From: Seminavis robusta
Lineage: Eukaryota; Bacillariophyta; Bacillariophyceae; Naviculales; Naviculaceae
DNA: 64,000 bases
Direction of reading: 5' to 3'
Assembly: GCA_903772945.1 (NCBI GenBank)
Contig: CAICTM010000238.1
Location: 23,541-87,540 of the forward strand
Shown here: piece after piece, positions 47,280 through 58,745 of the stretch
How the letters are laid out: each line of letters opens with the position of its first letter
Numbering within the stretch: position 1 is the stretch's first letter
Notes under the pieces: generated by a model
Seen by the model: the letters and a program-made list of their open reading frames with translations, nothing else
The model's database searches: none
What the model was told of the DNA's origin: nothing
Program-made: the position numbers and the translations under genes

Positions 47280-48453
47280 TCACAGAGTAAATGCCGCTTC
47301 GTTGGCATATCGTCGTCGCAGGGTATGATCTGTGAATGCCAGTAATTTCTCATTGGCGGCTTCGACCGTCGGATTCAAATACAGTGCATCCAATCGTCCC
47401 AGTTCACACAGGCATCCCATTTGGAATCGTTCATGAATTTCTTTGGGTACGAATCGTCTGGTCATGGAAAGCAATAGATTATAGAGTACTCCCGTGTGAA
47501 AGTTCTTGATTTGTGAGTGTTTGTATGGATACACGGCACACAGTTCCACCCAAAACTTTTTGAAAACTTCCAAACCAAAGTTGGTTTTCCAATCAAAGCC
47601 TGTGTGTTGTTGTTAGTTGAATGACAAAGTAAAAAGAAAGAAGAAGGGCACAAAAACGTGAATTGTAAAGCCAATTTTAATTCATTGTGCAACCAAATAA
47701 CAAGACAGGTCGAGATAGCAACATCTCTTACGTACCGTCTGTTTCTGCCAAGATGATGACACCCTGTCGAATGGCTTTCAAATCCGGGCATTCTGCTTGA
47801 CACATGAGATAGGTAGCCCGCATCCAAGTGTTGATGGTTCCTTGCGATTCCTTAATTTTTCGTACGTAAAAGTGGGTACAGTCCACCGCCAAGACATAGT
47901 TGCCGTCCCGACTGTTGTAACTAAAATTCAACCAAAATTTGGGCAGCATTTTGACGAATTCGCGACAAGTGCGTGCTGCCATTTCCGCGTTTTCCTCCAC
48001 CAAGCCGTATTCTTGCCGAAAGTACTGCATCTGTTGTGCTCGTTCCACAGCCGAGGCGACATTGCCGTGGTCCACCAGAGCCAGCTGGGCGTAGAAAAAG
48101 TCATTGCGCGGGTCCAAATCCGGATCGTCGAGACAGGCTTGTTTGATGGCAAGCGCCCACGTGCGTTCTTGTTCCGTCAGCGCCATGCGCTCGGGTCCAT
48201 CGGGGCTGTGGGATTGGATGACTGCGGGGATGGGAGCCTCCTCGTCCTCATCATCATCCTCGTCGTCGTAGTCGTCTAAGCTATCTATAGACGCCTCGTC
48301 GTCATCATTGTTTCCTCCTTCCGGTGCTGGTTGAACGGGTGCACCCTGATTCTCAGCTACCGCTTCTTCTTCATTTCTCCTGGCTGCCTCATTGTCATCG
48401 GCTTGCACTTGGTTCGGTTCTTGTCTACTACTAGATCCTGGAAGAGAGTCCAT
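47280..48453 (-). CDS. CRAL-TRIO-like lipid-binding protein, two exons
   Basis: ATG 48453. Exon 1 is 48453-47736, a 136-bp intron is 47735-47600, and exon 2 is 47599-47280, giving 345 aa. Residues ~1-85 are disordered and very acidic (DYDDEDDDEDEEAP). A helical CRAL-TRIO N-domain-like part follows (~90-165). The splice joins ILAETDG to FDWKTNFGLEVFKKFW, restoring a continuous CRAL-TRIO-type core: GVIILAETDGFDW strand, then AVYPYKHSQIKNFHTGVL, like the YPERL(x)nifl segment of Sec14 proteins. Such domains carry phospholipids, tocopherols or other small lipids between membranes. No signal peptide or membrane helix is present, so it is probably cytosolic. The family call is moderate and rests on pattern only. 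Confidence 0.68.
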
Positions 48454-49057
48454 GCTTGGTCTTTTGATGAATGATTGATAGTCTCCTTTACTGGCGTCAG
48501 TGGGGCTGTATCGATTGCAAAAGTTGCTGACAATGGCCTTTGGGAGTGAACGCTCTCTTGGGAACCCTCACTTTAGGAGTCACTTATTGGTGGGTGATTC
48601 AGAGTCCGCGGCGGTACTCCAGGAAAATGGAAGAATGACTCAGCTTTTTGCAAATGCGTTTTCACGAATTTGTATTTTAAAATAACAACTATTGAACAAT
48701 TAGACTAGTTATAAAGCTATTAATAATAAAGCTGTAATTTCACGAAACCGAGAAATGTGAAATGGAAACTCCATTGTGAAGGAGGATTTTTTCCATAACA
48801 ATCGGAGATCTAAAGAATAAGAGTGACAGTCATTTGTCATTAGTTAGGAATACGTCATTCCTGCAGCACTCGGAATTCGTTGGAGCAACCGCTTGTAAAT
48901 TTTGAACGACGTGCCAGTTCAAACCGTGTTCGCAAACCCTCACACTTTTTCAAAACTCCGAAGATTGCGATTGCAACAAGCTAGCTAGCTAGCTAGTAGC
49001 AAGATCAGCAGAACCACTAGATTCCTGGGTCTGCTATTACAAGCGTCAAACTCCACC
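48454..49057. other. Divergent promoter region
   Basis: Between the CRAL-TRIO-like gene (minus) and an AhpD-like gene (plus). The last ~150 bp include GCTAGCTAGCTAGCTAG and a GATTCCTGGGTCTG block shared with the disrupted paralog's promoter. No gene is seen. Confidence 0.5.
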
Positions 49058-50500
49058 ATGACGACCAACAGCTACTATGCCACCGTTGCTTCTATTCTAA
49101 GTGAAATGCCAATCATGGAGATGAATCCGGTTACAGTCGTTCTTGGCGTTATTGTTATTCTCCTGGTGCTGTTCCTTCTGGCCATGGCCTATGCGGTGTA
49201 CACTCACAGGACTCCGAAACATGTGGATATCAAGGCATTAAAGGCACTCCAAGTCCCCAAGGACTCTCTCTTTCGTATCTTTCAGCCTCATCTGGTACCC
49301 ATGGACGAAATCAGCGCCAGAGGATACTCTTCTGTCCTTGCCATTGTCCAAGAATGCATCGGTGTTCAACCCACCTGTGATACCGTCTTGGAGATCTGGA
49401 AACCAGCCTTTCAATGCTACAATTTGATTGTCCCCCACTTTCTCAATCTACCCGAACTACTACTGCCTGGATATGACCTTGTAGACTTGGTACCCCTGTC
49501 CATGTATGTGTCCTCACGGGCCAATGAATGCACCTACTGTACCAGTCATTGCTGTTCCTTTGCCATGAGACGAGGAGTCGATCCGGCCACTTTGCGAAAC
49601 TCACTCGAGGCAATTTTGAACAAGGATGCTGCCACCAAGGTGACACCGGCCGAACGAGCAGTAATTCGAGTATCCTACGGTCTGGGCACGGTGCCAGCCT
49701 GTCTCAATAAAGAGGATGTTCGGTTGCTCCAAGAGACTCTGAAAAAGCCAGGGCAAGAGGAATGGATTGTGGCGGCTGCTGCCATGTTTGGAGCCTTCAA
49801 CAAATACATGGATGGATTGGCCATTCCTTTGGAGGCAGATGCCTACGGCGAAACTATGGAACACATCGACCCAAAATTTGTTCCCTCCAAATCTGCCACG
49901 CTTGGACTGGCATTGAACGACCCGAAGGCAGCACTGCCGGTGCCACCCAAGGACGATTGGACACTGCAATTGGCCATTATTTACCAAGGGTTGCGTCCAG
50001 GTGGAGCGGCCTCGTTGGATTCCAAATTGGCGAAGGGGGTCCCTACCAAGGTGGAAGATTGCATTGCCTTTTTGAAGGACTTGACCGGGGCAACCTTTCC
50101 GGTGCTGCGAAAGCTGCAGCACGCTCGCTTGCGACGGGCTCTGACGGCTATTCTCAGCAAGAACTTTGTCTCGGATGGGATTGCGTTGTCGACCAAAGTA
50201 TTGGCGGGGATCCAATACTGCGGTCAGTTGCAGAATGAACAGTTGAAGTCAGAGCTGCAGCAAGTCTTGGCCAGCGAAGTGGAAGACAAATATTCCAAGA
50301 GCAACAACAACAAAGCGTTGCTACTGAAAGCAGCAAAGGCTTTATCTTACAATCCCAGTCGCATGACGGAGAGCATTATTGATGAAATTGAAGCTTCCTC
50401 GATTACAGCCGAGAACATGGTCGAGCTGGTTTCCTTTCTAGCCGCCCTTCAAGCCTTGCACAGGTTTGAAATTTACTTTCAAGTTGCAGAGGAGAACTAA
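49058..50500 (+). CDS. AhpD/CMD-like membrane-anchored protein, copy A
   Basis: ATG 49058 in CCACCATGACG, 480 aa, single exon. A membrane helix lies at ~24-48 (VTVVLGVIVILLVLFLLAMAYAV). Residues ~90-230 resemble alkylhydroperoxidase AhpD/carboxymuconolactone decarboxylase proteins: NECTYCTSHCC with Cys158, Cys161 and His164, in the C-x2-C-x2-H spacing of the AhpD redox site, then FAMRRGVDPATL. The second half (~240-470) looks like a further helical CMD-type unit without the Cys pair. A peroxide-reducing or thiol-oxidising role at a membrane is inferred. It is one of three copies in the window; the others are at 52108 and, broken, at 4030-7195. The C-terminus is shared by all three (RFEIYFQVAEEN here). 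Confidence 0.83.
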   Translation: MTTNSYYATVASILSEMPIMEMNPVTVVLGVIVILLVLFLLAMAYAVYTHRTPKHVDIKALKALQVPKDSLFRIFQPHLVPMDEISARGYSSVLAIVQECIGVQPTCDTVLEIWKPAFQCYNLIVPHFLNLPELLLPGYDLVDLVPLSMYVSSRANECTYCTSHCCSFAMRRGVDPATLRNSLEAILNKDAATKVTPAERAVIRVSYGLGTVPACLNKEDVRLLQETLKKPGQEEWIVAAAAMFGAFNKYMDGLAIPLEADAYGETMEHIDPKFVPSKSATLGLALNDPKAALPVPPKDDWTLQLAIIYQGLRPGGAASLDSKLAKGVPTKVEDCIAFLKDLTGATFPVLRKLQHARLRRALTAILSKNFVSDGIALSTKVLAGIQYCGQLQNEQLKSELQQVLASEVEDKYSKSNNNKALLLKAAKALSYNPSRMTESIIDEIEASSITAENMVELVSFLAALQALHRFEIYFQVAEEN

Positions 50501-51491
50501 GTACAGTAGTGCAGAATGTTGGAGGCGAATGGAAGCTCTGAGGTTCACCAATAAAGCTACAGTAGCTACTTCTTACTAAATAATAGACGTGAAAATGTTG
50601 AAGCCGATGATTCTCTAGACGGCCCGCAGCAATTGTAGTATGGCGCAGCTTGCACGGATTTGGCACTTCTGACCGCCCCAGTTTTCAGTCACATCGCTTC
50701 TCGCCGGAGAAGAAGCTACATGAACTCACCCCCGACACCAATCGACCACCATTACACGAGGATAGACACATGTGTGTTGTTGTTATGATTGAGTAGAGGC
50801 GCCTATCACCACCCACTCTTAGTGTAGGAGACAGGAGAGAGGAGGACAGCATTGCTAGCTCTGACACAGCAACCAAAATTGGCTGAAAATGATTGCGTTT
50901 AGAGACTTGACTTGTTGCCATCGCCTGTTGCCCACCTATCTCCATGGTCTTTCGGTTGAATCTAAGACAGCACAAAAGGAGCCTCCGATTGAGGCACGAA
51001 GGCCTTGATATTCGCCACACTGAACTCTTCGCGCCGCTCCTCCCCATGGAGTTCCGGTATCTGTGCACACTCTCCAGGCTTCATTTCGTTGGTGTCGAGC
51101 CAATAGAGAAACAATCCCCGTGCTAGCAACTCTGTGCGAAGATGCGGATTGTTTCACTTTTCAGTGACTTTACTCAAGGCATCCATCCTTCAATTGATAG
51201 ACACAGCTCTCTACTCCAGCGAAAATGTTGAGAATTCTCACCATTCCTGTACAGGGTGGCTTCTTCTCGCGGCGACGTAAAAAGCTAACATGTACACAAG
51301 TACAACTTGGCTATAAGATATTTATTGACCCAGTTTGACCCTGGTGTTAAGAACATTCCGTGACAAATTTTTCCTTGGCTCTGTGCATGTGTAGTAGCTG
51401 GCTAGCTAGTAGCAGCTTAGATATCTATGAAACCTAGGTAGGTAACAAGACAATAATGTTAATAGAATTACTGTCAACCTATGGGTAGCAT
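50501..51491. other. Intergenic region
   Basis: Open frames at 50685-51068 (minus) and 50944-51126 (plus) overlap and resemble no family. Near 51390-51410 there is a GCTAGCTAG motif. No gene is called. Confidence 0.45.
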
Positions 51492-51833
51492 CTAAGCTCC
51501 ATAATACTTTAGTGCCTGCTCCCATCCCGGGTTGCTAGACAGATTTTGACTGTTAGCCATGCAAAGTCCATAGGCACACTCGCCCATATAGTGAACAGCT
51601 CTGCGTTGCTGTTCATACAAACTTAATTCTCTGTTGATTGCACTGAAGTTTTCAGTATCTTGTGATTTGAAGCCGTATAGCTCAATGAGCTTGAACGACA
51701 TGTCCCTCGATTCTTGTTCGTTCAATGGGATTGGAATGCCAAGAGCAATACGATGCTCCAAGTTCTCTTCAAAGAAACCCTGTCGAGCCATGGGCCTTGC
51801 ATCTTCAGGTACCTCAATTGATGGATAAGCCAT
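51492..51833 (-). CDS. Small conserved-looking hypothetical protein
   Basis: ATG 51833 to TAG 51494-51492, 113 aa. The composition is that of a folded soluble protein, rich in charged residues and Tyr (DMSFKLIELYGFKSQDTENF, then LSLYEQQRRAVHYMGECAYG). It has no signal peptide, membrane helix or recognised motif. It lies on the opposite strand between the two intact AhpD-like paralogs, 275 bp from the start of the second. Confidence 0.55.
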   Translation of the reverse strand: MAYPSIEVPEDARPMARQGFFEENLEHRIALGIPIPLNEQESRDMSFKLIELYGFKSQDTENFSAINRELSLYEQQRRAVHYMGECAYGLCMANSQNLSSNPGWEQALKYYGA

Positions 51834-52107
51834 GTAGAAACTTGAGCTCTTCTCCGACCTCGACTTTTCCTAGGGATCCGGCAATCCCTAATCACCGTGA
51901 ATAAATCCCACTTCTCCGTCCTGACTTTTCCGAGATTAAAAACCACGCGGCAATCGGTGATAAATCGATCTTCCCCGAAATGACATTTCCGGTGCCATTC
52001 CTGCCAGTACCGGTACGATAGCCCACAGCACTCACTCTTTCCAAACCATCCGCATGCTCACTACACTCCTCATTGATTGCACTGGTACACAACCGTCAAA
52101 CTTCACC

Positions 52108-53544
52108 ATGACGACCAACTATGCCACCGTCACTTCTACATGCATTCTCATGCCAGTCATGGAGATGAATCCGGTGACAGCCATTCTTGGTGTTATTGGT
52201 ACCCTTCTGTTGCTCCTTGTTCTGGCCATGTCCTATGCAGTATACACTCACAGGACTTCGAAACATGTGGATATCAAGGCATTAAAGGCACTCCAAGTCC
52301 CCAAGGGCTCTCTCTTTCGCATCTTTCAGCCTCATCTGGTACCCATGGATGAAATCAGTGCCAGAGGATACTCTTCTGTCCTTGCTCTTGCCCAAACATG
52401 CATTGGTGTCCAACCCACTTCTGATACTGTCCTGGAGCTTTGGAAACCAGCCTTTCAATGCTACAACTTGATTTTCCCCAACTTTCTCAATCTACCCGGT
52501 CTGCTACTGCCTGGATATGACATTCGTGACTTGGTACCCCTGTCCTTGTACGTGTCCTCGCGGGCCAATGAATGCACCTACTGTACCAGTCATTGCTGTT
52601 CCTTTGCCATGAGACGAGGAGTCGATCCGGCCACCTTGCAAAAATCGCTCGAGGCAATCATTTTGAGCAAGGACACTGCCACCAACTTGACACTGGCAGA
52701 ACGGGCCGTCATTCGGGTATCCTACGGTCTGGGCACGGTGCCAGCATGTCTCAATAAAGAGGATGTTCAGTTGCTCCAAGAGAATCTGAAACCAACACAA
52801 GTGGAATGGATTGTGGCGGCTACCGCCATGATGGGTTCCTTGAACAAGTACATGGATGGATTGGCCATTCCCTTGGAACCAGATACCTACGGTGAAACCA
52901 TGGAACACATTGACCCAAAGTTTGTCCTCTCCAAATCTGCCACGGTTGGACTGACGTTGAATGACCCCAAGGCAGCACTGCCCATGCCACCCAAGGACGA
53001 CTGGAAACTGCAACTGGCCATCATTTACCAAGGATTGCGTCCGGGTGGAGCGGCTGCGTTGGATTCCAAACTGGCCAAGGGGGTTCCCTCCGAGGCGGAA
53101 GATTGCATTGCCTTTTTGAAGGACTTGACCGGGGCAACCTTTCCGGTGCTGCGAAAGCTGCAGCACTCTCGCTTGCGACGGGCTCTGACGGCCATTCTCA
53201 GCAAGAACTTTGTCTCGGATGGGATTGCGTTGTCGACCAAAGTATTGGCAGGGCTCCAATACTGCGGTCAGTTGCAGAATTTACAGTTGAAGTCAGAGCT
53301 GCAGCAAGTCTTGGCCAGCGAAGTGGAAGACAAATATTCCAAGAGCAACAACAACAAAGCGTTGCTACTGAAAGCAGCAAAGGCTTTATCTTACAATCCC
53401 AGTCGCATGACGGAGAGCATTATTGACGACATTGAAGCTTCCTCTGTTACAGCCGAGAATATGGTCGAGTTGGTTTCCTTTCTAGCCACCCTTCAAGCCT
53501 TGCACAGGTTTGAAACTTACTTTCAAGTGGCAGAGGAGAACTAA
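52108..53544 (+). CDS. AhpD/CMD-like membrane-anchored protein, copy B
   Basis: I chose ATG 52108 (478 aa) because its CACCATGACGACCAA context and the following residues match copy A. An upstream in-frame ATG at 52054 would add 18 residues. The layout is the same as copy A: membrane helix ~23-45 (AILGVIGTLLLLLVLAMSYAV), the NECTYCTSHCC motif at ~156-166, then the second helical half. It is close to copy A throughout. The stretch matching 50100-50400 of copy A is almost identical at DNA level while other parts differ, which suggests recent exchange. The 5' flank shares CTCCTCATTGATTGCAC with the disrupted copy at 7195. Confidence 0.83.
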   Translation: MTTNYATVTSTCILMPVMEMNPVTAILGVIGTLLLLLVLAMSYAVYTHRTSKHVDIKALKALQVPKGSLFRIFQPHLVPMDEISARGYSSVLALAQTCIGVQPTSDTVLELWKPAFQCYNLIFPNFLNLPGLLLPGYDIRDLVPLSLYVSSRANECTYCTSHCCSFAMRRGVDPATLQKSLEAIILSKDTATNLTLAERAVIRVSYGLGTVPACLNKEDVQLLQENLKPTQVEWIVAATAMMGSLNKYMDGLAIPLEPDTYGETMEHIDPKFVLSKSATVGLTLNDPKAALPMPPKDDWKLQLAIIYQGLRPGGAAALDSKLAKGVPSEAEDCIAFLKDLTGATFPVLRKLQHSRLRRALTAILSKNFVSDGIALSTKVLAGLQYCGQLQNLQLKSELQQVLASEVEDKYSKSNNNKALLLKAAKALSYNPSRMTESIIDDIEASSVTAENMVELVSFLATLQALHRFETYFQVAEEN

Positions 53545-53692
53545 ATACAGTAGTGCGTGGCAGAGCCTTGCTGGGTCGGCTTTGTTGGTTGTAGGTAGCA
53601 ATGTAGGCCCCAGAGTTGTGCGAGGTAACGTTTTTACTTACATGTACAAGCATGCATTTTATTCTATGGTTACAAAACTAGATTTCTATGAG

Positions 53693-56600
53693 CTACATGT
53701 AGTCAAATTGTCGTCTGACGAACATGATTTCTCGCTTGGGTTGATTCGACTTCAGCGCTATCAGCTTTGACACTGTTTCTGCCGACATATCAGCACAGCC
53801 CTCGCCGTCGACAGACAGTAACCGGTCACCAACTTTTACCTTGCGGGCGAGGACACTGTCACCGCGAATAGCCCGAACCAAAGGCTCGCCATCGTCGTTC
53901 AAGTCAATGATGATGCCCAGTTTCCCTCGTGGAGCAGCTACCACAAAACAGTGGTCTCGTCCGGCGAATTGCTCTTCAAACGATCCTTCGTCATCGGTAA
54001 AGATCGCCGATTCGTTCAAGTTGGAAAGACCCGATCCAACTTTGGAAAAGGAAAGACCGGACCCCGAGGTGACGCTGCGATTCATTGAGTGGTCCGTGTC
54101 TTTGCGACTGCGGCTTTGCTGATCACTCACAAATGTTCTATTGTTGTCATCGTACTTGTGATTGTTCAAGTAACTCCGTGCATAGTTGAGACTGAGCAAC
54201 GGACAAGGGTAGGTATACACGTCAGCTCGCAGAACGGGTTGAAGCGTGCAAAAGGGGGGGTACAAAGCCACATCCACTTACTTGGCAGTATTGTCTGCTG
54301 TGGTCTCGTCATTGTTCATCAATGGGGAACCCGGGTAGAACGTGGGATCACCTAGTGTGCTGATTCCGTCATCTTGACCACTCCTGTCAACTACAATCTC
54401 TCTGCGGGTACGAACGCAATATGGAGAGGCAAAGTTAGAGGAGATGTCTCTATCAACCCTGTGTTCCATGACAAAACAAGACATGTGATGCAACACTTAC
54501 TGAGACAATCGAGCGCCACTTGGGCTTACGCGGTTATCCCCGCCTTGAGCTGGTTCAAAGATGGCCTTGTCAAGAAGATTTGGAGGTCCAAACCCTGTCC
54601 CGCTGCTCGCTGATCCTTCCATGTATTGCCCTTTTCCTGTACGTCTCCAATAGACAACAAGAATGAGCGCAGACATGACAGCGGCAAAACTGGCGGAACC
54701 TACGATAATCCAAAATAGAACAGGATCGTCCAGTACGCCTCCGGCAGTGTTGCCACCTTGACCCTCCACACGATTCAGCACGCTGTTGCTTTCTACTTGC
54801 AACACGAAATCACTCAGAGAAGCAAAAGTGGGGTCATCGCTGTCCTTGAGACGTTTGCCGTACTGGCTTCGACCTTTTCCACTCTGAAAGGCTTGCAAGA
54901 TCAACGAAGAAAGGTCCAGTTCGCCATTGTCGTCTTCAGGCGCGCGATACGAGATGGCCACTTCAAAGACAATTTGGAGGGCTTCCACTCGCTCTTCCTG
55001 AATCCTTCGACGTCCGCGACGGCCACGAGTGCGTCGACTGTTGCCACCTCGGCCTTTTTGTTTTTTGTCACCATTCTTTTCCTTGGGTGCGGCCATGCTG
55101 GCTGAAATCACATTGGGAGGTGCTGTTTGTTCCAATGGCGCAGTCGTGAACAAGAGCTGCTGGGTGACAATATTTGCCTGGACACGAAGTTGCATCAGCG
55201 GTGGATCCCAGTTCTCGTCAACCGTGTGTTGCAAGATCCAATCTCGTAGATGTTCCGAGGTTTCATCTTCCCACATGAATACGGTAAAGCCGCCTAGCTT
55301 TTCTGTGACATCTTTAAGGACTAATGTCACTCTGAAAAAGTCATTCTCGATGGAATACACCAATATGGAAGGAGATGGAGTTGTGTTGGAAGTGGGTTGT
55401 TGAGTAGGTGACGACAGTATGGGGCGTTGACTTGGTGTGTTGGTTTCAGTGTCATCATTGGCTTTGGTGGGAGCATCGGTGTCGATATCGATGAGTACCT
55501 CTTCGGCATCCAACATTGTCGTTGGAGCAGACGTAATGATATCTTCTGTAGGAGTTTGTGAAGGTTCTTGCGTATTGACTGTACTGTCACTTGCAACGGG
55601 TGATGCTGTTGTTGGTGTACTGGTGGGGGGACTTGATGACGGGGAGGAGCTTGGACTAGAGGTGGGCTTTGTGGTGGTTGGATTGGGTGTGACTGCGGGC
55701 AGCACCGAAGCAGCCGTGGTGGTTCGAATTGTTGGATTGGGCGTAGTAGGTGGCAATGTGGGCCCCGGAGAAGGCTCTGGAGTTGTGGGTGGTAAAGTTG
55801 GGCGTGCGGTTGGATTTGGAGTTGTGGGTGGTAAAGTTGGGCGTGCGGTTGGATTGGGCGTGGAGGGTGGCAAAGTGGGCCTACGAGTGGGCATGGGTGA
55901 TGGTGGCCTTGCGATTGGACTGAGAGTCAGCACAGGGGCAGGCGTGGTTGGATTGGGGGTTGGTGGCGCTGAAGTCGGTGCTGCAGTTGGATTGGGGGTT
56001 GGAAATGCCGTGGACGGAGGTAAAGTAGTAGGGCCTGGTGTTGGATTGGGCGTTGGAACTGGTGTGGTTGGAGGTAAAGTCGGGCCTGGTGTAGGACGAG
56101 GTGTTGTGGGAGGCGGTGTCGCCAGTGTTGGGGCAGGAGTCCCTGGCGCTTGTCCCAGCAAACATTCTGGATAGCTTACAGTTCCAACGGCACAAACGTT
56201 TCCACTCTGACAATCCCGATCGACTTCACAATACTGATTGGATCCAAATCCAGCGGGTGTAAGTCCAGAAGGATTGCGCAAAAAGGCCAATTGCAGTTTA
56301 CTTTGATAACTCTCGGAATCATGAGCTGTGCGACACAAGGAGGATCGTCTCGCAGACGGTTCGAATGTCATCAACTGGCCGGTGCCTCCAAGACCCAGTA
56401 CCATGCCATTATTTCCTCGCTCCATTCCCAAGCCAATGGTATTCCCCAAGTCTGCCAAGGAGTCTTGCCCCAAAAAGGGGATACTGTCAAAGCACAATCC
56501 GTAGTTGGCAGAGCCATCGCCGGTCGTCGTGTCGGCGGTATTGACAAATCGAAAGTATCGGCTGTGGTCAATTCCTTCACAATCGGCATCATACAACACA

Positions 56601-57340
56601 TTGCTCGATCCCGTGGCAATCACATAGGGTGCATTATGAGCCGTGTTGGCAAACTGATAGGACAATAGCTGGGCGACCATACCCCCTTCCCCAAATCCTC
56701 CCAATACCATATTGCAATCGTCATTTCGCGCCAGACAATTGGACATGCAGGTATCTAACTCTGACTGGAGTTCTTGCCAGTATTCGGGAAAGTTCCGGTC
56801 GACCCACAACCAATGGGCTCGACATTGACAATTGTCGTTGGTTTCATCGGGAATACAGTTCAGCCAGGACCGTTGTAGATTGGCCAGTGGCACGGGATTG
56901 GGGACAAATCGATAATCGTCTTCGACCGGGAGTCCGTGCATTACAGCGTAACAGACGGATCCCTTGCGTCCCAATACGGCTTGGGCAAAGTTTTCCGTAC
57001 CGGTCGATGCAAAGGGTGTTTCCCAGTAATACGAGAGACGATTGAATCCTAGTTCGGTGGCAATTTCGGAAATGCGATTGGGCAAATCGGGATCGCTGGC
57101 GGCATTCTGGAGACGCGCCACAGTGTTCATGTAGTCGAGGACATGTTGGTTTAATAGTACTCCAAAGCCTCTGCTCGCATCTACTCCCGGTGATATCAGG
57201 AGTAGTAGTAGTAGAGTGAATAGAAAGAGTGTGGGTAGCAGCAGACGGGTACTAGGGGGATGCGGTTGGGCTGTGGAGGTATTCATGTGTCTCTTTCGTC
57301 TTGTAGTGGTTGGATAAGAAAGAGGCGAGGTCGAGATCAT
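53693..57340 (-). CDS. Lipase-like ectodomain, Pro/Thr-rich stalk, TM and PDZ protein
   Basis: I chose ATG 57340; ATG 57286 is an alternative just before the signal peptide (LLLPTLFLFTLLLLLLISPG). Exons are 57340-54501, 54401-54282 and 54191-53693, with all joins in frame; 1152 aa. Residues ~60-370 resemble a class-3 lipase fold: NMVLGGFGEGGMVAQLLSYQ aligns with the nucleophile elbow GxSxGG, but Gly replaces Ser, and a late His-Asp pair (TAHDSESY) is present. Residues ~395-595 are Pro/Thr repeats (RPTLPPTTPNPTA), probably O-glycosylated. A further domain with a basic patch (RRTRGRRGRRR) follows, then a membrane helix at ~880-905 (FWIIVGSASFAAVMSALILVVYW). The cytosolic tail ends in a PDZ domain (RGKLGIIIDL carboxylate loop, then KVKVGDRLLSVDG). 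It looks like an inactive lipase-like receptor or adhesion protein; the function is inferred. Confidence 0.8.
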
Positions 57341-58745
57341 CTTGCTGTAGGATTCTCTGGATAAGGAATGGTAGGGTAGGGTGGTACTAGTTTGTCGAAT
57401 GTGGATTGTTGGAGGAACAAAGCAACAGAAACGTACGCGCTTGTACCGGTAGGCTTCTCGAAATAAATCTGTTGCTTTGCTGCAAAGAATAGGTGCGCAG
57501 TGGCAGGAAGGAGTGACAGAGGTGCCCCAACACAAACACAAAACCAAAACAAGAGCCTTGTGCTACTACAGTAGTATGCTACCCTCGGTTCAAAGGCAGT
57601 CTTGCCAATTTGTTGTTGTTGTTCCCTTTTTGGCCAGCTGTCCTCTACTGGTATAGTATTGCTTCAAAGCCGGCTATGTGACAGACCACAGCACACCTAT
57701 AGAAACGTAACCAATCCACAACGTAACAAACAAACAAGATATGCAAGCACAATAAGGTCGGATCACGTGGGGATGCCGATTAAAGAGGTGGGATAATGGG
57801 TGTGACGGCCCAACCGATGCCATTTAGATGTACCAAAATTGGTCGTCAATCGTAGATGTGAATGGATGCACATGACATGGTCTGGCTCTCTGCTATTTGA
57901 AGTGTTCCGGCTGTTCAAATCCTTCCAACCCGTCTAAATACAAAATGGCGGAGGTTGGATGCACATCCTGTAACGGTTATTGAAATTTGGCGTGATAAAT
58001 TAATTGTCAATAATAAAAGTAGCACAGTTGCTCTCACTTTTTGTTTTACAGTACATGTATTGGTTTTTTCATCACATAAGAACGTCCAGGTTAGGAAGGT
58101 AGGAATAATCTTTGGCTTTCAATGTTGGCTTTTGAAGCCAGGCTGGGTTTGGAGCAAGCTTCAAAATTTAATGAGGCTGTTGTTTGGGTACGGTAGCACT
58201 GGAACCGAATTCATGCTCTAACCTTCATCCTCACGGCAATTGAACAGCAAACTTGGATTGCAAGGGAACCAACAGAATCCAATTCTAGCTGTCAGGTGTT
58301 ACCGGTACCATGGGTCAGTAGCTATATATGACGAGTTCAATCCCTTTGGATCCCATGCTGGCCCCCAGTTTGGCGCTGATCCCATGGAAGCTAGTCCCAA
58401 ATTTTTCGTCTCTTCTTTTCCTGTAGAAGCCGTAGATAAGCTCCCTACACTAGATCCCCTTTGTGTATCTGGTACCAGAAGTATTCCAGAACTACATTGG
58501 TGGTAGGAAAAGACTTCAGAAATACCTTCCATCTCAGTGGTGCCCTCCTTTGGGTTGCTCGTGGGGTCTTGGCGAAAGCGTTGCTTGAACTTTATCCCTA
58601 AAATCAGCTCAACACAACGTTTTGGTCGCACGCAAGCTCAGGATCCAATTCGACAGCCAGAGAACAAAACGCCATCAGCACACTCAACACACTCCAACAC
58701 AACAACACAACCAAACAAGGCTGTAGAAACCATACTACTAGTACC
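57341..58745. other. Divergent promoter region
   Basis: TACCGGTA occurs at 57444-57451, about 104 bp upstream of the lipase-like start, and at 58300-58307. Open frames at 57955-58221 and 58240-58506 (plus) and 58299-58631 (minus) overlap and are not called. AACACAACAACACAACC-type low complexity precedes the RING gene. Confidence 0.5.

Noticed and set aside
47797-48279. 160-codon plus-strand frame
   Set aside because: Antisense of the acidic N-terminus and core of the CRAL-TRIO-like gene.
49601-50215. Long antisense frames over the AhpD-like genes (also 52504-53259)
   Set aside because: They mirror the codon pattern of the real genes, are the same in both paralogs and have no domains.
55437-56174. 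245-codon plus-strand frame rich in Gly and Val
   Set aside because: It is the antisense of the Pro/Thr repeats of the lipase-like/PDZ gene.
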